Positions 15,193-24,814 of a stretch of DNA of 64,000 nt are shown one piece after another. Within the stretch, counting starts at the first letter, position 1, and each line of letters starts with the position of its first letter. Both the position numbers and the translations under genes were made by a program. Under the pieces are notes generated by a model that worked only from the letters and a program-made list of their open reading frames with translations, searched no databases and had not been told where the DNA came from. Location of the stretch: the NCBI RefSeq assembly GCF_021462825.1, contig NZ_JAKEEB010000031.1, forward strand, positions 1 through 64,000, given 5' to 3'. This DNA is from Streptomyces glomeratus. GTDB lineage: Bacteria > Actinomycetota > Actinomycetes > Streptomycetales > Streptomycetaceae.

Positions 15193-16407
15193 ATGCCCCC
15201 CTTCGACGTCGCCGAGGGCGACCCCTTCGGACCGCACAACCTGCCCTACGGCGTGTTCTCGCCGATCGGCTCCGTCGAGCGGAGGGTCGGCGTCCGCCTG
15301 GGCGACCACGTGCTCGACGCGGGCGCGGCCGCACAGGCGCTCGGCTCCCCGTACACCTCCCTGCTGGCCCGGCCCTCCCTGGGGCCCCTGCTGGCCGCCG
15401 GTCGCACCGCTTGGTCGGACGTGCGCCGGGCGCTGACGGCGTGGGTGACGGTGCCCGCGCACCGGGAGACCATCGAGCCCCTGCTGCTCCCGCTCTCCGA
15501 GGTGACCCTGCACCTGCCCTTCGAGGTCGCGGACTACGTCGACTTCTACGCCTCCGAGAACCACTCCCGCAACGTCGGTCGGATCTTCCGCCCGGACGCG
15601 GCGGACTCCCTTACCCCCAACTGGAAGCATCTGCCGATCGGCTATCACGGCAGGGCGGGAACGGTGGTGGTGTCCGGCACGGACGTCGTACGTCCCCAGG
15701 GGCAGCGCAAGGCGCCCACGGACCCGGCACCGGTCTTCGGCCCCTCGGTCCGCCTGGACATCGAGGCGGAGGTGGGATTCGTGGTGGGCGTGCCCTCAAA
15801 GATGGGCCGGCCCGTGCCGCTGTCGGCCTTCCGCGACCATGTGTTCGGGCTCTGCCTGCTCAACGACTGGTCGGCGCGGGACATCCAGGCCTGGGAGTAC
15901 GTGCCGCTCGGACCGTTCCTCGGCAAGTCGTTCGCCACCTCCGTCTCGGCATGGGTCACTCCGCTGGACGCCCTGGAGGAGGCGCGGGTGACGCCGCCGG
16001 AGCGCACGCACCCGCTGCTGCCGTATCTGGAGGACGCACACGAGGAGCCCTCGGGCTACGACCTGCGCATCTCCGTCGCGATCAACGGTCATGTGGTCTC
16101 CGAGCCGCCGTTCTCGACCATGTACTGGACGGCTGCCCAGCAGTTGGCGCACATGACGGTGAACGGGGCCTCGCTGCGCACCGGCGATCTGTACGGCTCG
16201 GGCACGGTGAGCGGCCCGGCGGAGCGCGAGCGCGGCTCGCTCCTCGAGCTGACCTGGAACGGCCGGGACCCGCTCGAACTCCCGGACGGAAAGCGGACCT
16301 TCCTGGAGGACGGGGACGTCGTGACGCTGACCGCGTGGGCGCCGGGCCCGAACGGGACGCGGGTGGGTCTCGGTGAGGTGACGGGCCGGGTGGTGCCGGG
16401 CAGCTGA
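15193..16407 (+). CDS. fahA: fumarylacetoacetase
   Basis: 404 aa, the full length for FahA. An N-terminal SH3-like domain (LPYGVFSPIG, VGVRLGDHVLD) is followed by the catalytic FAH fold. Signature segments are FEVADYVDFYASENHSRNVG (metal-binding Asp), PIGYHGRAGTVVVSGT, EAEVGFVVG (metal-binding Glu), NDWSARDIQAWEYVPLGPFL, and the C-terminal GDLYGSGTVSGP. It hydrolyses 4-fumarylacetoacetate to fumarate and acetoacetate, the last step of tyrosine/homogentisate breakdown. No other gene of that pathway is adjacent. A strong terminator follows. Confidence 0.95.
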   Translation: MPPFDVAEGDPFGPHNLPYGVFSPIGSVERRVGVRLGDHVLDAGAAAQALGSPYTSLLARPSLGPLLAAGRTAWSDVRRALTAWVTVPAHRETIEPLLLPLSEVTLHLPFEVADYVDFYASENHSRNVGRIFRPDAADSLTPNWKHLPIGYHGRAGTVVVSGTDVVRPQGQRKAPTDPAPVFGPSVRLDIEAEVGFVVGVPSKMGRPVPLSAFRDHVFGLCLLNDWSARDIQAWEYVPLGPFLGKSFATSVSAWVTPLDALEEARVTPPERTHPLLPYLEDAHEEPSGYDLRISVAINGHVVSEPPFSTMYWTAAQQLAHMTVNGASLRTGDLYGSGTVSGPAERERGSLLELTWNGRDPLELPDGKRTFLEDGDVVTLTAWAPGPNGTRVGLGEVTGRVVPGS

Positions 16408-16416
16408 GGCCCCCGC

Positions 16417-16440
16417 CGGGCCGGTCCGCTCACCGGCCCG
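16417..16440 (+). terminator. terminator of fahA
   Basis: CGGGCCGGT at 16417-16425 pairs with ACCGGCCCG at 16432-16440 over a 6-nt loop, starting 10 bp after the stop codon. Confidence 0.7.
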
Positions 16441-16661
16441 GTCGCCGCCCGGCAGTGCGGACGCGAGCGGGGCGGCGGCGGTGACGTCGGCGCCGCCGCC
16501 TCGGCGGGGCCGTACGGGACGTGCCGCACGCCGGCCGGACAGTGGCAGATCTTTCGCCGCTGTTGGCAAAAGCGCAGGCCAGGCCCCAGTGTGACGCACC
16601 ACGAAATGGCGCAATACTGCGGCAACACCACTCCCCGCGCCCTGTCGCTAAGGTCCGGAAC

Positions 16662-17438
16662 ATGCCCGACCGCATCCGAGACCACGCCGGCCACGGCGCG
16701 ACCACCGTCGCCGCCAGACGGCGTCGCCTGCGCGCGGACCGGGCCCGGCAGCTGGCAGACCTGCTCCGCCACCAGATCCTCACCGGCGGGTTCCCGGACG
16801 GCACGGTGCCCCACGAGACGATCCTCGGCACCGACTACCGCGCCTCCCGCAACACCGTTCGCCAGGCTCTGGACCTGCTGCGCACCGAGGGCCTGGTCGA
16901 CCGGCTCCCCGGGGTCGGCACGGTCGTCGTGGCCCGGAAGTACCCCCACGGGCTCGACCGGCTGATGGGCCTCGCGGAGACCCTGCGCGAACACGGCCGG
17001 GTGACCAACGAGGTCCGCACGATGGCCCCCGCCCCCGCACCGGCGCCCGTCGCCGAACGGCTCCAGGTGCCGCCCGGCGCCGACGTCCTCTGCATCGAAC
17101 GCCTGCGCAGTCTGGGCGGTCTCCCCCTCTCCCTCGACCTCACCTACATCCCGCTCGACATCGGTACCCGGCTGCTCGGCGCCGATCTGGAGAACACCGA
17201 CGTCTTCCGCCTGCTGGAAGCCGTCACCGGCCGCAGCCTCGGCCATGCCGAGATCACCCTGGAGGCGGTGAACGCGGACGCCCACTCCGCCGCCGTGCTC
17301 CAGGCCCCGCGCGGCGCCGCCCTCCTGATGCTGGAACGCCTCACCCACCTGGTCGACGGCCGCCCCGTCGATCTGGAGTTCATCCGCTTCCGCGGCGACC
17401 GCATCACGATGAGCGGCCTGCTGCGCCGGTCCCTGTGA
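16662..17438 (+). CDS. GntR-family regulator with UTRA ligand-binding domain
   Basis: 258 aa from ATG 16662. The N-terminal winged helix spans about residues 20-90: RQLADLLRHQILTGGFPDGT, then TDYRASRNTVRQALDLLRTE (recognition helix) and the wing VDRLPGVGTVVV. The C-terminal 160 residues form a UTRA domain (ERLRSLGGLPLSLDLTYIP, LEAVTGRSLGHAEITLEAVN, and the final DGRPVDLEFIRFRGD). It is followed after 33 bp by a ferredoxin gene and then by gene remnants, so it probably once controlled a larger transport/redox operon. The ligand is unknown. Confidence 0.9.
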   Translation: MPDRIRDHAGHGATTVAARRRRLRADRARQLADLLRHQILTGGFPDGTVPHETILGTDYRASRNTVRQALDLLRTEGLVDRLPGVGTVVVARKYPHGLDRLMGLAETLREHGRVTNEVRTMAPAPAPAPVAERLQVPPGADVLCIERLRSLGGLPLSLDLTYIPLDIGTRLLGADLENTDVFRLLEAVTGRSLGHAEITLEAVNADAHSAAVLQAPRGAALLMLERLTHLVDGRPVDLEFIRFRGDRITMSGLLRRSL

Positions 17439-17471
17439 CAACGCCCCTGCTCGATCTTCCCGGAGACAGCC

Positions 17472-17699
17472 ATGCCCTTGGTGCCCCAGCGGGCCGATGT
17501 GCCCGTGACCATCGACGAGTCGAAGTGCATCGACGGCTGCACCCTGTGCGTCGACATGTGCCCGCTGGACTCCCTCGCCATCGACGAGAGCAGCGGCAAG
17601 GCCTACATGCACGTCGACGAGTGCTGGTACTGCGGACCGTGCGCGGCCCGCTGTCCCACCGGAGCGGTCACGGTCGACATGCCCTATCTGCTCCGCTGA
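17472..17699 (+). CDS. two-cluster 4Fe-4S ferredoxin (AprB-like)
   Basis: 75 aa. Two cysteine sets are present: C-x3-C-x2-C-x3-C-P (CIDGCTLCVDMCP) and C-x2-C-x2-C-x3-C-P (CWYCGPCAARCP). The x3 spacing in the first set recalls the beta subunit of APS-reductase-like complexes rather than a plain bacterial ferredoxin. The start ATG 17472 follows CGGAGA. In related Streptomyces loci such a ferredoxin usually sits next to a fumarate-reductase/AprA-like flavoprotein and ABC transporter genes (family knowledge). Here that flavoprotein is absent, so the ferredoxin has lost its local partner. Confidence 0.88.
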   Translation: MPLVPQRADVPVTIDESKCIDGCTLCVDMCPLDSLAIDESSGKAYMHVDECWYCGPCAARCPTGAVTVDMPYLLR

Positions 17700-17759
17700 G
17701 AGGCGCGAACTCCGCTGGCCGCCTGTGGCACGGGTGCGCGGGCGGACGCAGGTTCCACG

Positions 17760-17880
17760 GTGACCGTCATCGTGGGCTACCAGTCCCAGGCGTGCTCGGC
17801 TGGGTGACCTCCACGGCGGTGGAACTCCTGGGCCGCCGGCTGACGCGCTGGCTGCCGCGGACGTCCTACGCCGCGGCGGA
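17760..17880 (+). pseudogene. remnant of an ABC transporter permease C-terminus (frameshifted)
   Basis: One frame reads VTVIVGYQSQ from 17760. About 30 bases later a second frame reads GVLGWVTSTAVELLGRRLTR and WLPRTS, to about 17868. Joined, these look like the last helix and basic tail of a TauC/SsuC-type permease. There is no start codon, and the two parts need a frameshift near 17790. It lies between the ferredoxin and the headless HEAT gene, so it is most simply the join of a large deletion. The homology call is by eye only. Confidence 0.4.
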
Positions 17881-18054
17881 CTCCCCCCTCCCCCCCCGCA
17901 TGCGGGACACCGTCCCCGCCCCCGTGCCCAGCGGCCCAGTCGGCCGAGCAGGACGGCCGGCCGCTTCGCGGCGGAGGTCGCCTCCGACCGGGGCCCGGTC
18001 TACCTGAAGCTCAGGCTGCGCGAACTGGTCGAGACGCTGCCGCCCGAACCACCC

Positions 18055-18687
18055 TTGCGCCACGGCCTCGTCGAGGCCCTGTCCGAACCCGAGCCGGTGG
18101 TACGGGCCGCCGTCCTCGTCGTACTGCGCGCGCTGCGCCTCGGCGACGCCGAACTGTTCGCCGGCGCCCTCACCGACTCCGACACCACCGTCCGCATCGA
18201 GGCCGTCCGCGCCCTCGTGTCGGTCGACGCGGCCGAGGCGCTGGGCCGGGCGGCGGCCGATCCCTCCCGCGAGGTCCGGGTCGCCGTGGCCAAGGCCCTC
18301 GGGAACCTGGCGGGGGCCGCCTCGGCCGGCGGAACGCTGGAGGAGCTGATCAAGGACCCCGATGTGCTCGTCCGCGCCGCCGCCTCGGAGGCGCTCGCCT
18401 CCGCCGGGTGCGCGAGCGCTTCGGCGGCCCGGGCCGTGCGGGCGCTGGCGGATACCGCCTGGCAGGTGCGGGCCGGTGCCGCCACCGCGCTGTCCGCCGC
18501 GGACGCCGAGGTGGCGGTGCCCGCACTGGCCAAGACGCTCGGGGACGCCAACGCCGACGTCCGCAAGGCGGCGGTACTGGCGCTGGCCCGGCACGCACCG
18601 GCCGACGAGGAGGCCCGCGCGGCGCTGGCCACCGCGGTCACGGACTCGGACGCCGACGTCCGGGCCTATGCGGGGCGGGCGCTGTAG
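18055..18687 (+). CDS. HEAT-repeat protein, 5' truncated
   Basis: The frame encodes consecutive HEAT/PBS-lyase-type repeats of about 31 residues: EPVVRAAVLVVLRALRLGD, DTTVRIEAVRALVSVDAAEA, REVRVAVAKALGNLAG, DVLVRAAASEALASAG, WQVRAGAATALSAAD, ADVRKAAVLALARHA, ADVRAYAGRAL. Coding-like sequence in the same frame continues upstream to about 17970 (FAAEVASDRGPVYLKLRLRE), but there is no ATG, GTG or TTG between the stop at 17761 and TTG 18055. The gene has therefore lost its start. It may be translated weakly from TTG 18055 or be a pseudogene. HEAT arrays are protein-binding scaffolds. Confidence 0.65.
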   Translation: MRHGLVEALSEPEPVVRAAVLVVLRALRLGDAELFAGALTDSDTTVRIEAVRALVSVDAAEALGRAAADPSREVRVAVAKALGNLAGAASAGGTLEELIKDPDVLVRAAASEALASAGCASASAARAVRALADTAWQVRAGAATALSAADAEVAVPALAKTLGDANADVRKAAVLALARHAPADEEARAALATAVTDSDADVRAYAGRAL

Positions 18688-18694
18688 CCGCCTC

Positions 18695-18727
18695 CGGCCG
18701 GGGAGAGACGGCGGCGCTCCCCGGCCG
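18695..18727. terminator. 11-bp bidirectional terminator
   Basis: CGGCCGGGGAG at 18695-18705 pairs perfectly with CTCCCCGGCCG at 18717-18727 over an 11-nt loop, in the 43-bp gap between the convergent HEAT and recQ genes. Confidence 0.75.
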
Positions 18728-18730
18728 TAC

Positions 18731-20722
<1,992 letters not shown>

Positions 20723-20921
20723 CGCCCGTCCCCCGTGTGTCGTCCCTCGACCACGACGTCCACGATAGGGGGCCGCGCCGACAGGCCCGGAGTTATCCAC
20801 AGGCCGCGGCGTGCACCCCAGGTCAAGGACACGGCAGTCGCTCACACGTACGTGGGAGACCTGCCCGTTTCCCGCCGATAGTCTGAATGCACCGGCGAGA
20901 CTCCGTCCCATGGGAGCACTG

Positions 20922-21524
20922 ATGAGCGTCGTACCGAGGGCGTCCGCATCCGACTGGCCGATCCCGCCGGAGGGCGGCTGGACCGCCGACGACCTGGACC
21001 GGCTTCCGAATCTGCCTCCGCATACGGAACTGATCGACGGGAGCCTGGTCTTCGTGGGTCCGCAGACCGTCTTTCACGCACGCGCGGTCGACTTCTTCAA
21101 CTGGCAGCTCCAGTCCGTGGCGCCCGCTGACCTTGAGGTCGTTCGCGAGTTCACCATCGACATCGACCGTCAGAACAGGCCAGAGCCGGACGTGGTCGTC
21201 GTGCGTGAGGACGTGGTGGACGACCTGCAGCAGACCCGGTTCCCGGCGGCTGCCGTCGTCCTGGCCATCCAGGTCGTCTCGGAGGACTCCGTCTCCCGCG
21301 ACCGCGAGACCAAGCCCGTGAAGTACGCCCGGGCCAAGATCCCCCACTACTGGCGGGTCGAGAACGAGAAGGGCCGTGCCGCGGTGCACGCCTTCGAGCT
21401 GGAGCACACGACCGGCGCGTACACCAGCGTGGGTATCTTCCGGGAGCGTATGAAGGTGGACGTCCCGTTCCCCGTGGACCTTGACCTCACCCAGATCAAG
21501 GCGCGCCGCGCGCCGAACCCGTAG
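20922..21524 (+). CDS. Uma2-family (DUF820) PD-(D/E)xK-fold protein
   Basis: 200 aa from ATG 20922, with GGGAG 5 bp upstream; ATG 20910 is an alternative. The nuclease-like core is visible: HTELIDGSLVFVGPQTVFHA (acidic Glu), PEPDVVVVRED (catalytic-type Asp), then IQVVSEDSVSRDRETKPVKY and ARAKIPHYWRVE. Uma2 proteins are abundant in Streptomyces and cyanobacteria and have a restriction-endonuclease-like fold, but their role is unproven. The usual E/Q-x-x-S-P motif reads QVVSEDS here. It is a stand-alone gene, divergent from recQ and convergent with nuoN. Confidence 0.85.
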   Translation: MSVVPRASASDWPIPPEGGWTADDLDRLPNLPPHTELIDGSLVFVGPQTVFHARAVDFFNWQLQSVAPADLEVVREFTIDIDRQNRPEPDVVVVREDVVDDLQQTRFPAAAVVLAIQVVSEDSVSRDRETKPVKYARAKIPHYWRVENEKGRAAVHAFELEHTTGAYTSVGIFRERMKVDVPFPVDLDLTQIKARRAPNP

Positions 21525-21537
21525 GACCGCGCGCAGA

Positions 21538-21572
21538 ACGGCCCGGCACCCCCCGAGCGGGCACCGGGCCGT
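21538..21572. terminator. terminator between nuoN and the Uma2 gene
   Basis: ACGGCCCGG at 21538-21546 pairs with CCGGGCCGT at 21564-21572 over a 17-nt loop. It serves as the probable 3' end of both the nuo operon and the Uma2 transcript. Confidence 0.7.
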
Positions 21573-21591
21573 CGTATGCGGCGAGGGCTCG

Positions 21592-23241
21592 TCAGCGCAC
21601 GAAGACCCCCGCCTGACTCGCCAGATCCAGGAAGTACTGGGGCGCCACACCCAGCACCACCGTGACCGCCACGCCCACCGCGATCGCCGTCATCGTCAGC
21701 GGCGAGGGCACCGCGACCGTCGGGCCCTCGGGGCGCGGTTCGCTGAAGAACATCAGGACGATCACGCGGATGTAGAAGAACGCGGCGATCGCGGACGAGA
21801 TCACACCGATCACGACCAGCGGGATCGCCCCGCCCTCCGCCGCCGCCTTGAACACCGCGAACTTCCCGGCGAACCCGGAAGTCAGCGGGATACCCGCGAA
21901 GGCCAGCAGGAACACCGCGAACACGGCCGCAACCAGCGGCGACCTGCGTCCGAGCCCCGCCCACTTGGACAGGTGCGTCGCCTCGCCGCCCGCGTCGCGG
22001 ACCAGCGTCACGACGGCGAAGGCGCCGATCGTCACGAAGGAGTACGCGGCCAGGTAGAACAGGACGGACGACACGCCGTCCTTCGATGTCGCGATGACAC
22101 CCGCGAGGATGAAGCCCGCGTGCGCGATCGACGAGTAGGCGAGCAGACGCTTGATGTCGGTCTGTGTGATCGCGACGATCGCGCCGCCCAGCATGGTGAC
22201 GATCGCGACCGCCCACATCACCGGCCGCCAGTCCCAGCGCATGCCCGGCAGGACGACGTACAGCAGCCGCAGCAGCGCACCGAACGCCGCCACCTTGGTC
22301 GCCGCCGCCATGAAGCCGGTCACCGGGGTCGGCGCACCCTGGTACACGTCCGGCGTCCACATGTGGAACGGCACCGCGGCCACCTTGAACAGCAGGCCCA
22401 TCCCGATCAGTGCGGTCCCGACCAGCAGCAGCGCGTCGTTGCCCATGGTGTTCGCGAGCGCCGGGTCGACGTTCGTGACCGTGCCGTCGACGACCTGGGC
22501 GATCGTGGCGTACGACACCGAGCCGGAGTACCCGTACAGCAGCGCGATGCCGAACAGGGTGAACGCGGAGGCGAACGCGCCGAGCAGGAAGTACTTGACC
22601 GCGGCCTCCTGCGACATGAGCCGCTTACGGCGGGCCAGGGCGCACAGCAGGTACAGCGGCAGGGAGAAGACCTCCAGGGCCACGAAGAGAGTCAGCAGGT
22701 CGTTGGCCGAGGGGAAGACGAGCATGCCGCCGACCGCGAACAGCAGCAGCGGGAACGCCTCGGTGGTGGTGAAGCCGGCCTTCACGGCGGCCTTCTCGCT
22801 GTCGCTGCCCGGTACCGACGCGGCCTGCGCGGCGAACGAGTCGACCCGGTTGCCGTGCGCGGCCGGGTCCAGGCGCCGCTCGGCGAAGGTGAACACGCCG
22901 AGCAGGCCGGCCAGCAGGATCGTGCCTTGCAGGAACAGGGACGGACCGTCGACCGCGATCGCTCCCATCGCCGCGATGTGCGCCTTGGTGGTGCCGTAGC
23001 CGTCGGCCGCGAGCGCCACGACCGCGGCGAAAGCGGCGGCGAGCGCGACGACCGAGACGAACACCTGCGCGTAGTAGCGGGAGGCGCGCGGGACGAACGC
23101 CTCGATCAGCACTCCGACGAGCGCCGCGCCGATGACGATCAAGGTCGGCGACAACTGCCCGTATTCGATCTTCGGCGCCTGGATCTTCGAGATCGGGTCG
23201 GCCGCGGTTGTCCACAGGCTGTGGACGGCTGCTGCGCTCAT
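21592..23241 (-). CDS. nuoN: NADH-quinone oxidoreductase subunit N
   Basis: 549 aa, about 14 membrane helices; an antiporter-like proton-pumping subunit of complex I. Recognisable segments are FPLLLFAVGGMLVFPSANDL, ALEVFSLPLYLLCALARRKR, AAVKYFLLGAFASAFTLFGI, PFHMWTPDVYQGAPTPVTGF and QTDIKRLLAYSSIAHAGFIL. Conserved Lys and Glu residues lie within these helices. It is the last gene of the operon. Its ATG overlaps the nuoM stop by 4 bp, and a terminator follows its stop. Confidence 0.96.
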   Translation of the reverse strand: MSAAAVHSLWTTAADPISKIQAPKIEYGQLSPTLIVIGAALVGVLIEAFVPRASRYYAQVFVSVVALAAAFAAVVALAADGYGTTKAHIAAMGAIAVDGPSLFLQGTILLAGLLGVFTFAERRLDPAAHGNRVDSFAAQAASVPGSDSEKAAVKAGFTTTEAFPLLLFAVGGMLVFPSANDLLTLFVALEVFSLPLYLLCALARRKRLMSQEAAVKYFLLGAFASAFTLFGIALLYGYSGSVSYATIAQVVDGTVTNVDPALANTMGNDALLLVGTALIGMGLLFKVAAVPFHMWTPDVYQGAPTPVTGFMAAATKVAAFGALLRLLYVVLPGMRWDWRPVMWAVAIVTMLGGAIVAITQTDIKRLLAYSSIAHAGFILAGVIATSKDGVSSVLFYLAAYSFVTIGAFAVVTLVRDAGGEATHLSKWAGLGRRSPLVAAVFAVFLLAFAGIPLTSGFAGKFAVFKAAAEGGAIPLVVIGVISSAIAAFFYIRVIVLMFFSEPRPEGPTVAVPSPLTMTAIAVGVAVTVVLGVAPQYFLDLASQAGVFVR

Positions 23242-24809
23242 TTGGCCGCCTCCACCTCGGGCTTGGGATCGGTCTGGTGTACGTCGGACATGGTGTGCCG
23301 GACCGCCGGGTTGACGATGTCGGCGACGGGCTTCGGATAGACGCCCAGGAAGATCAGCAGGGCGATCAGCGGGGCGATCACGAGCAGCTCGCGCACGCGC
23401 AGGTCCGGCATGGCGGCGACCTCCGTCTTCACCGGGCCCGTCATCGTCCTCTGGTAGAGGACCAGGGTGTACAGCGCGGCGAGGACGATGCCGAAGGTGG
23501 CGATGATGCCGATCGCCGGATGGCGCGTGAACGTGCCGACCAGGACCAGGAACTCACTGACGAAGGGCGCGAGTCCCGGCAGGGACAGCGTGGCCAGGCC
23601 GCCGATCAGGAAGGTGCCGGCGAGCACCGGCGCCACCTTCTGGACGCCTCCGTAGTCGGCGATCAGACGCGAGCCGCGGCGCGAGATCAGGAAGCCCGCC
23701 ACCAGCATCAGGGCGGCGGTGGAGATCCCGTGGTTCACCATGTACAGCGTCGCGCCGGACTGGCCCTGGGTCGTCATCGCGAAGATTCCCAGGATGATGA
23801 AGCCGAAGTGCGAGATCGAGGCGTATGCCACCAGCCGCTTGATGTCCCGCTGGCCGACCGCGAGCAGTGCCCCGTAGATGATGCTGATGAGCGCCAGGAC
23901 GAGGATGACGGGCGTCGCCCACTTGCTCGCCTCCGGGAACAGCTGGAGGCAGAAGCGCAGCATCGCGAACGTGCCCACCTTGTCGACGACCGCCGTGATC
24001 AGGACGGCCACCGGGGCGGTGGCCTCGCCCATGGCGTTGGGCAGCCAGGTGTGCAGCGGCCACAGCGGCGCCTTCACCGCGAAGGCGAAGAAGAAGCCGA
24101 GGAAGAGCCAGCGTTCCGTGCCGGTCGCCATGTGCAGCGAGCCGTTCGCCCGTGCCTGCACGATCTCCGGGAGCGAGAAGTTCCCCGCCTGCACATAGAG
24201 GCCGATCACCGCGGCCAGCATGATCAGGCCGCCGACCAGGTTGTAGAGGAGGAACTTCACGGCGGCGTACGAGCGTTGCGTGGACGCCGCCTGCTCGCCG
24301 TGCTCGTGGGCGTGGTCCCCGAAGCCGCCGATGAGGAAGTACATCGGGATGAGCATGGCTTCGAAGAAGATGTAGAAGAGGAAGACGTCGGTGGCCTCGA
24401 AGGAGAGGATCACCATCGCCTCGACGGCGAGGATCAGGGCGAAGAAGCCCTGTGTCGGGCGCCAGCGGCGGCTTCCGGTCTCCATCGGATCGGCGTCGTG
24501 CCAGCCCGCGAGGATCACGAACGGGATCAGCAGTGCGGTCAGCGCGATCAGCGCCACCGCGATGCCGTCCACCCCCAGCTCGTACCGCACCCCGAAGTCC
24601 TTGATCCAGGCATGCGATTCGGTGAACTGGTAGCGCGCGCCGCCCGGTGCGAAGCGGAAGGCGACCACCGCGGCAAGCGCGAGCGTGGCGAGTGAGACGA
24701 CCAGCGCCAGCCACTTGGCTGCGGTGCGCTGCGCGGCCGGGACCGCGGCCGTGGCGATCGCCCCCACGGCCGGGAGCACCGCCGTCGCTGTCAGAAGAGG
24801 AAAGGACAT
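23238..24809 (-). CDS. nuoM: NADH-quinone oxidoreductase subunit M
   Basis: 523 aa from ATG 24809, 5 bp after the nuoL stop. Antiporter-like subunit motifs: the first-half acidic helix LSFEATDVFLFYIFFEAMLI, then FFFAFAVKAPLWPLHTWLPN and AMGEATAPVAVLIT, VDKVGTFAMLRF, QRDIKRLVAYASISHFGFII, and NHGISTAALMLVAGFLISRR. It has about 14 helices and translocates protons in the membrane arm. A His-rich loop (GDHAHEHGEQ) lies near residue 155. Confidence 0.96.
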   Translation of the reverse strand: MSFPLLTATAVLPAVGAIATAAVPAAQRTAAKWLALVVSLATLALAAVVAFRFAPGGARYQFTESHAWIKDFGVRYELGVDGIAVALIALTALLIPFVILAGWHDADPMETGSRRWRPTQGFFALILAVEAMVILSFEATDVFLFYIFFEAMLIPMYFLIGGFGDHAHEHGEQAASTQRSYAAVKFLLYNLVGGLIMLAAVIGLYVQAGNFSLPEIVQARANGSLHMATGTERWLFLGFFFAFAVKAPLWPLHTWLPNAMGEATAPVAVLITAVVDKVGTFAMLRFCLQLFPEASKWATPVILVLALISIIYGALLAVGQRDIKRLVAYASISHFGFIILGIFAMTTQGQSGATLYMVNHGISTAALMLVAGFLISRRGSRLIADYGGVQKVAPVLAGTFLIGGLATLSLPGLAPFVSEFLVLVGTFTRHPAIGIIATFGIVLAALYTLVLYQRTMTGPVKTEVAAMPDLRVRELLVIAPLIALLIFLGVYPKPVADIVNPAVRHTMSDVHQTDPKPEVEAAK

Positions 24810-24814
24810 CGCTA

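Noticed and set aside
17435..18007. A 190-codon frame overlapping the ferredoxin
   Set aside because: In its first half it is out of frame with the clear two-cluster ferredoxin; only a short stretch near 17791-17868 resembles a protein, reported as a remnant.
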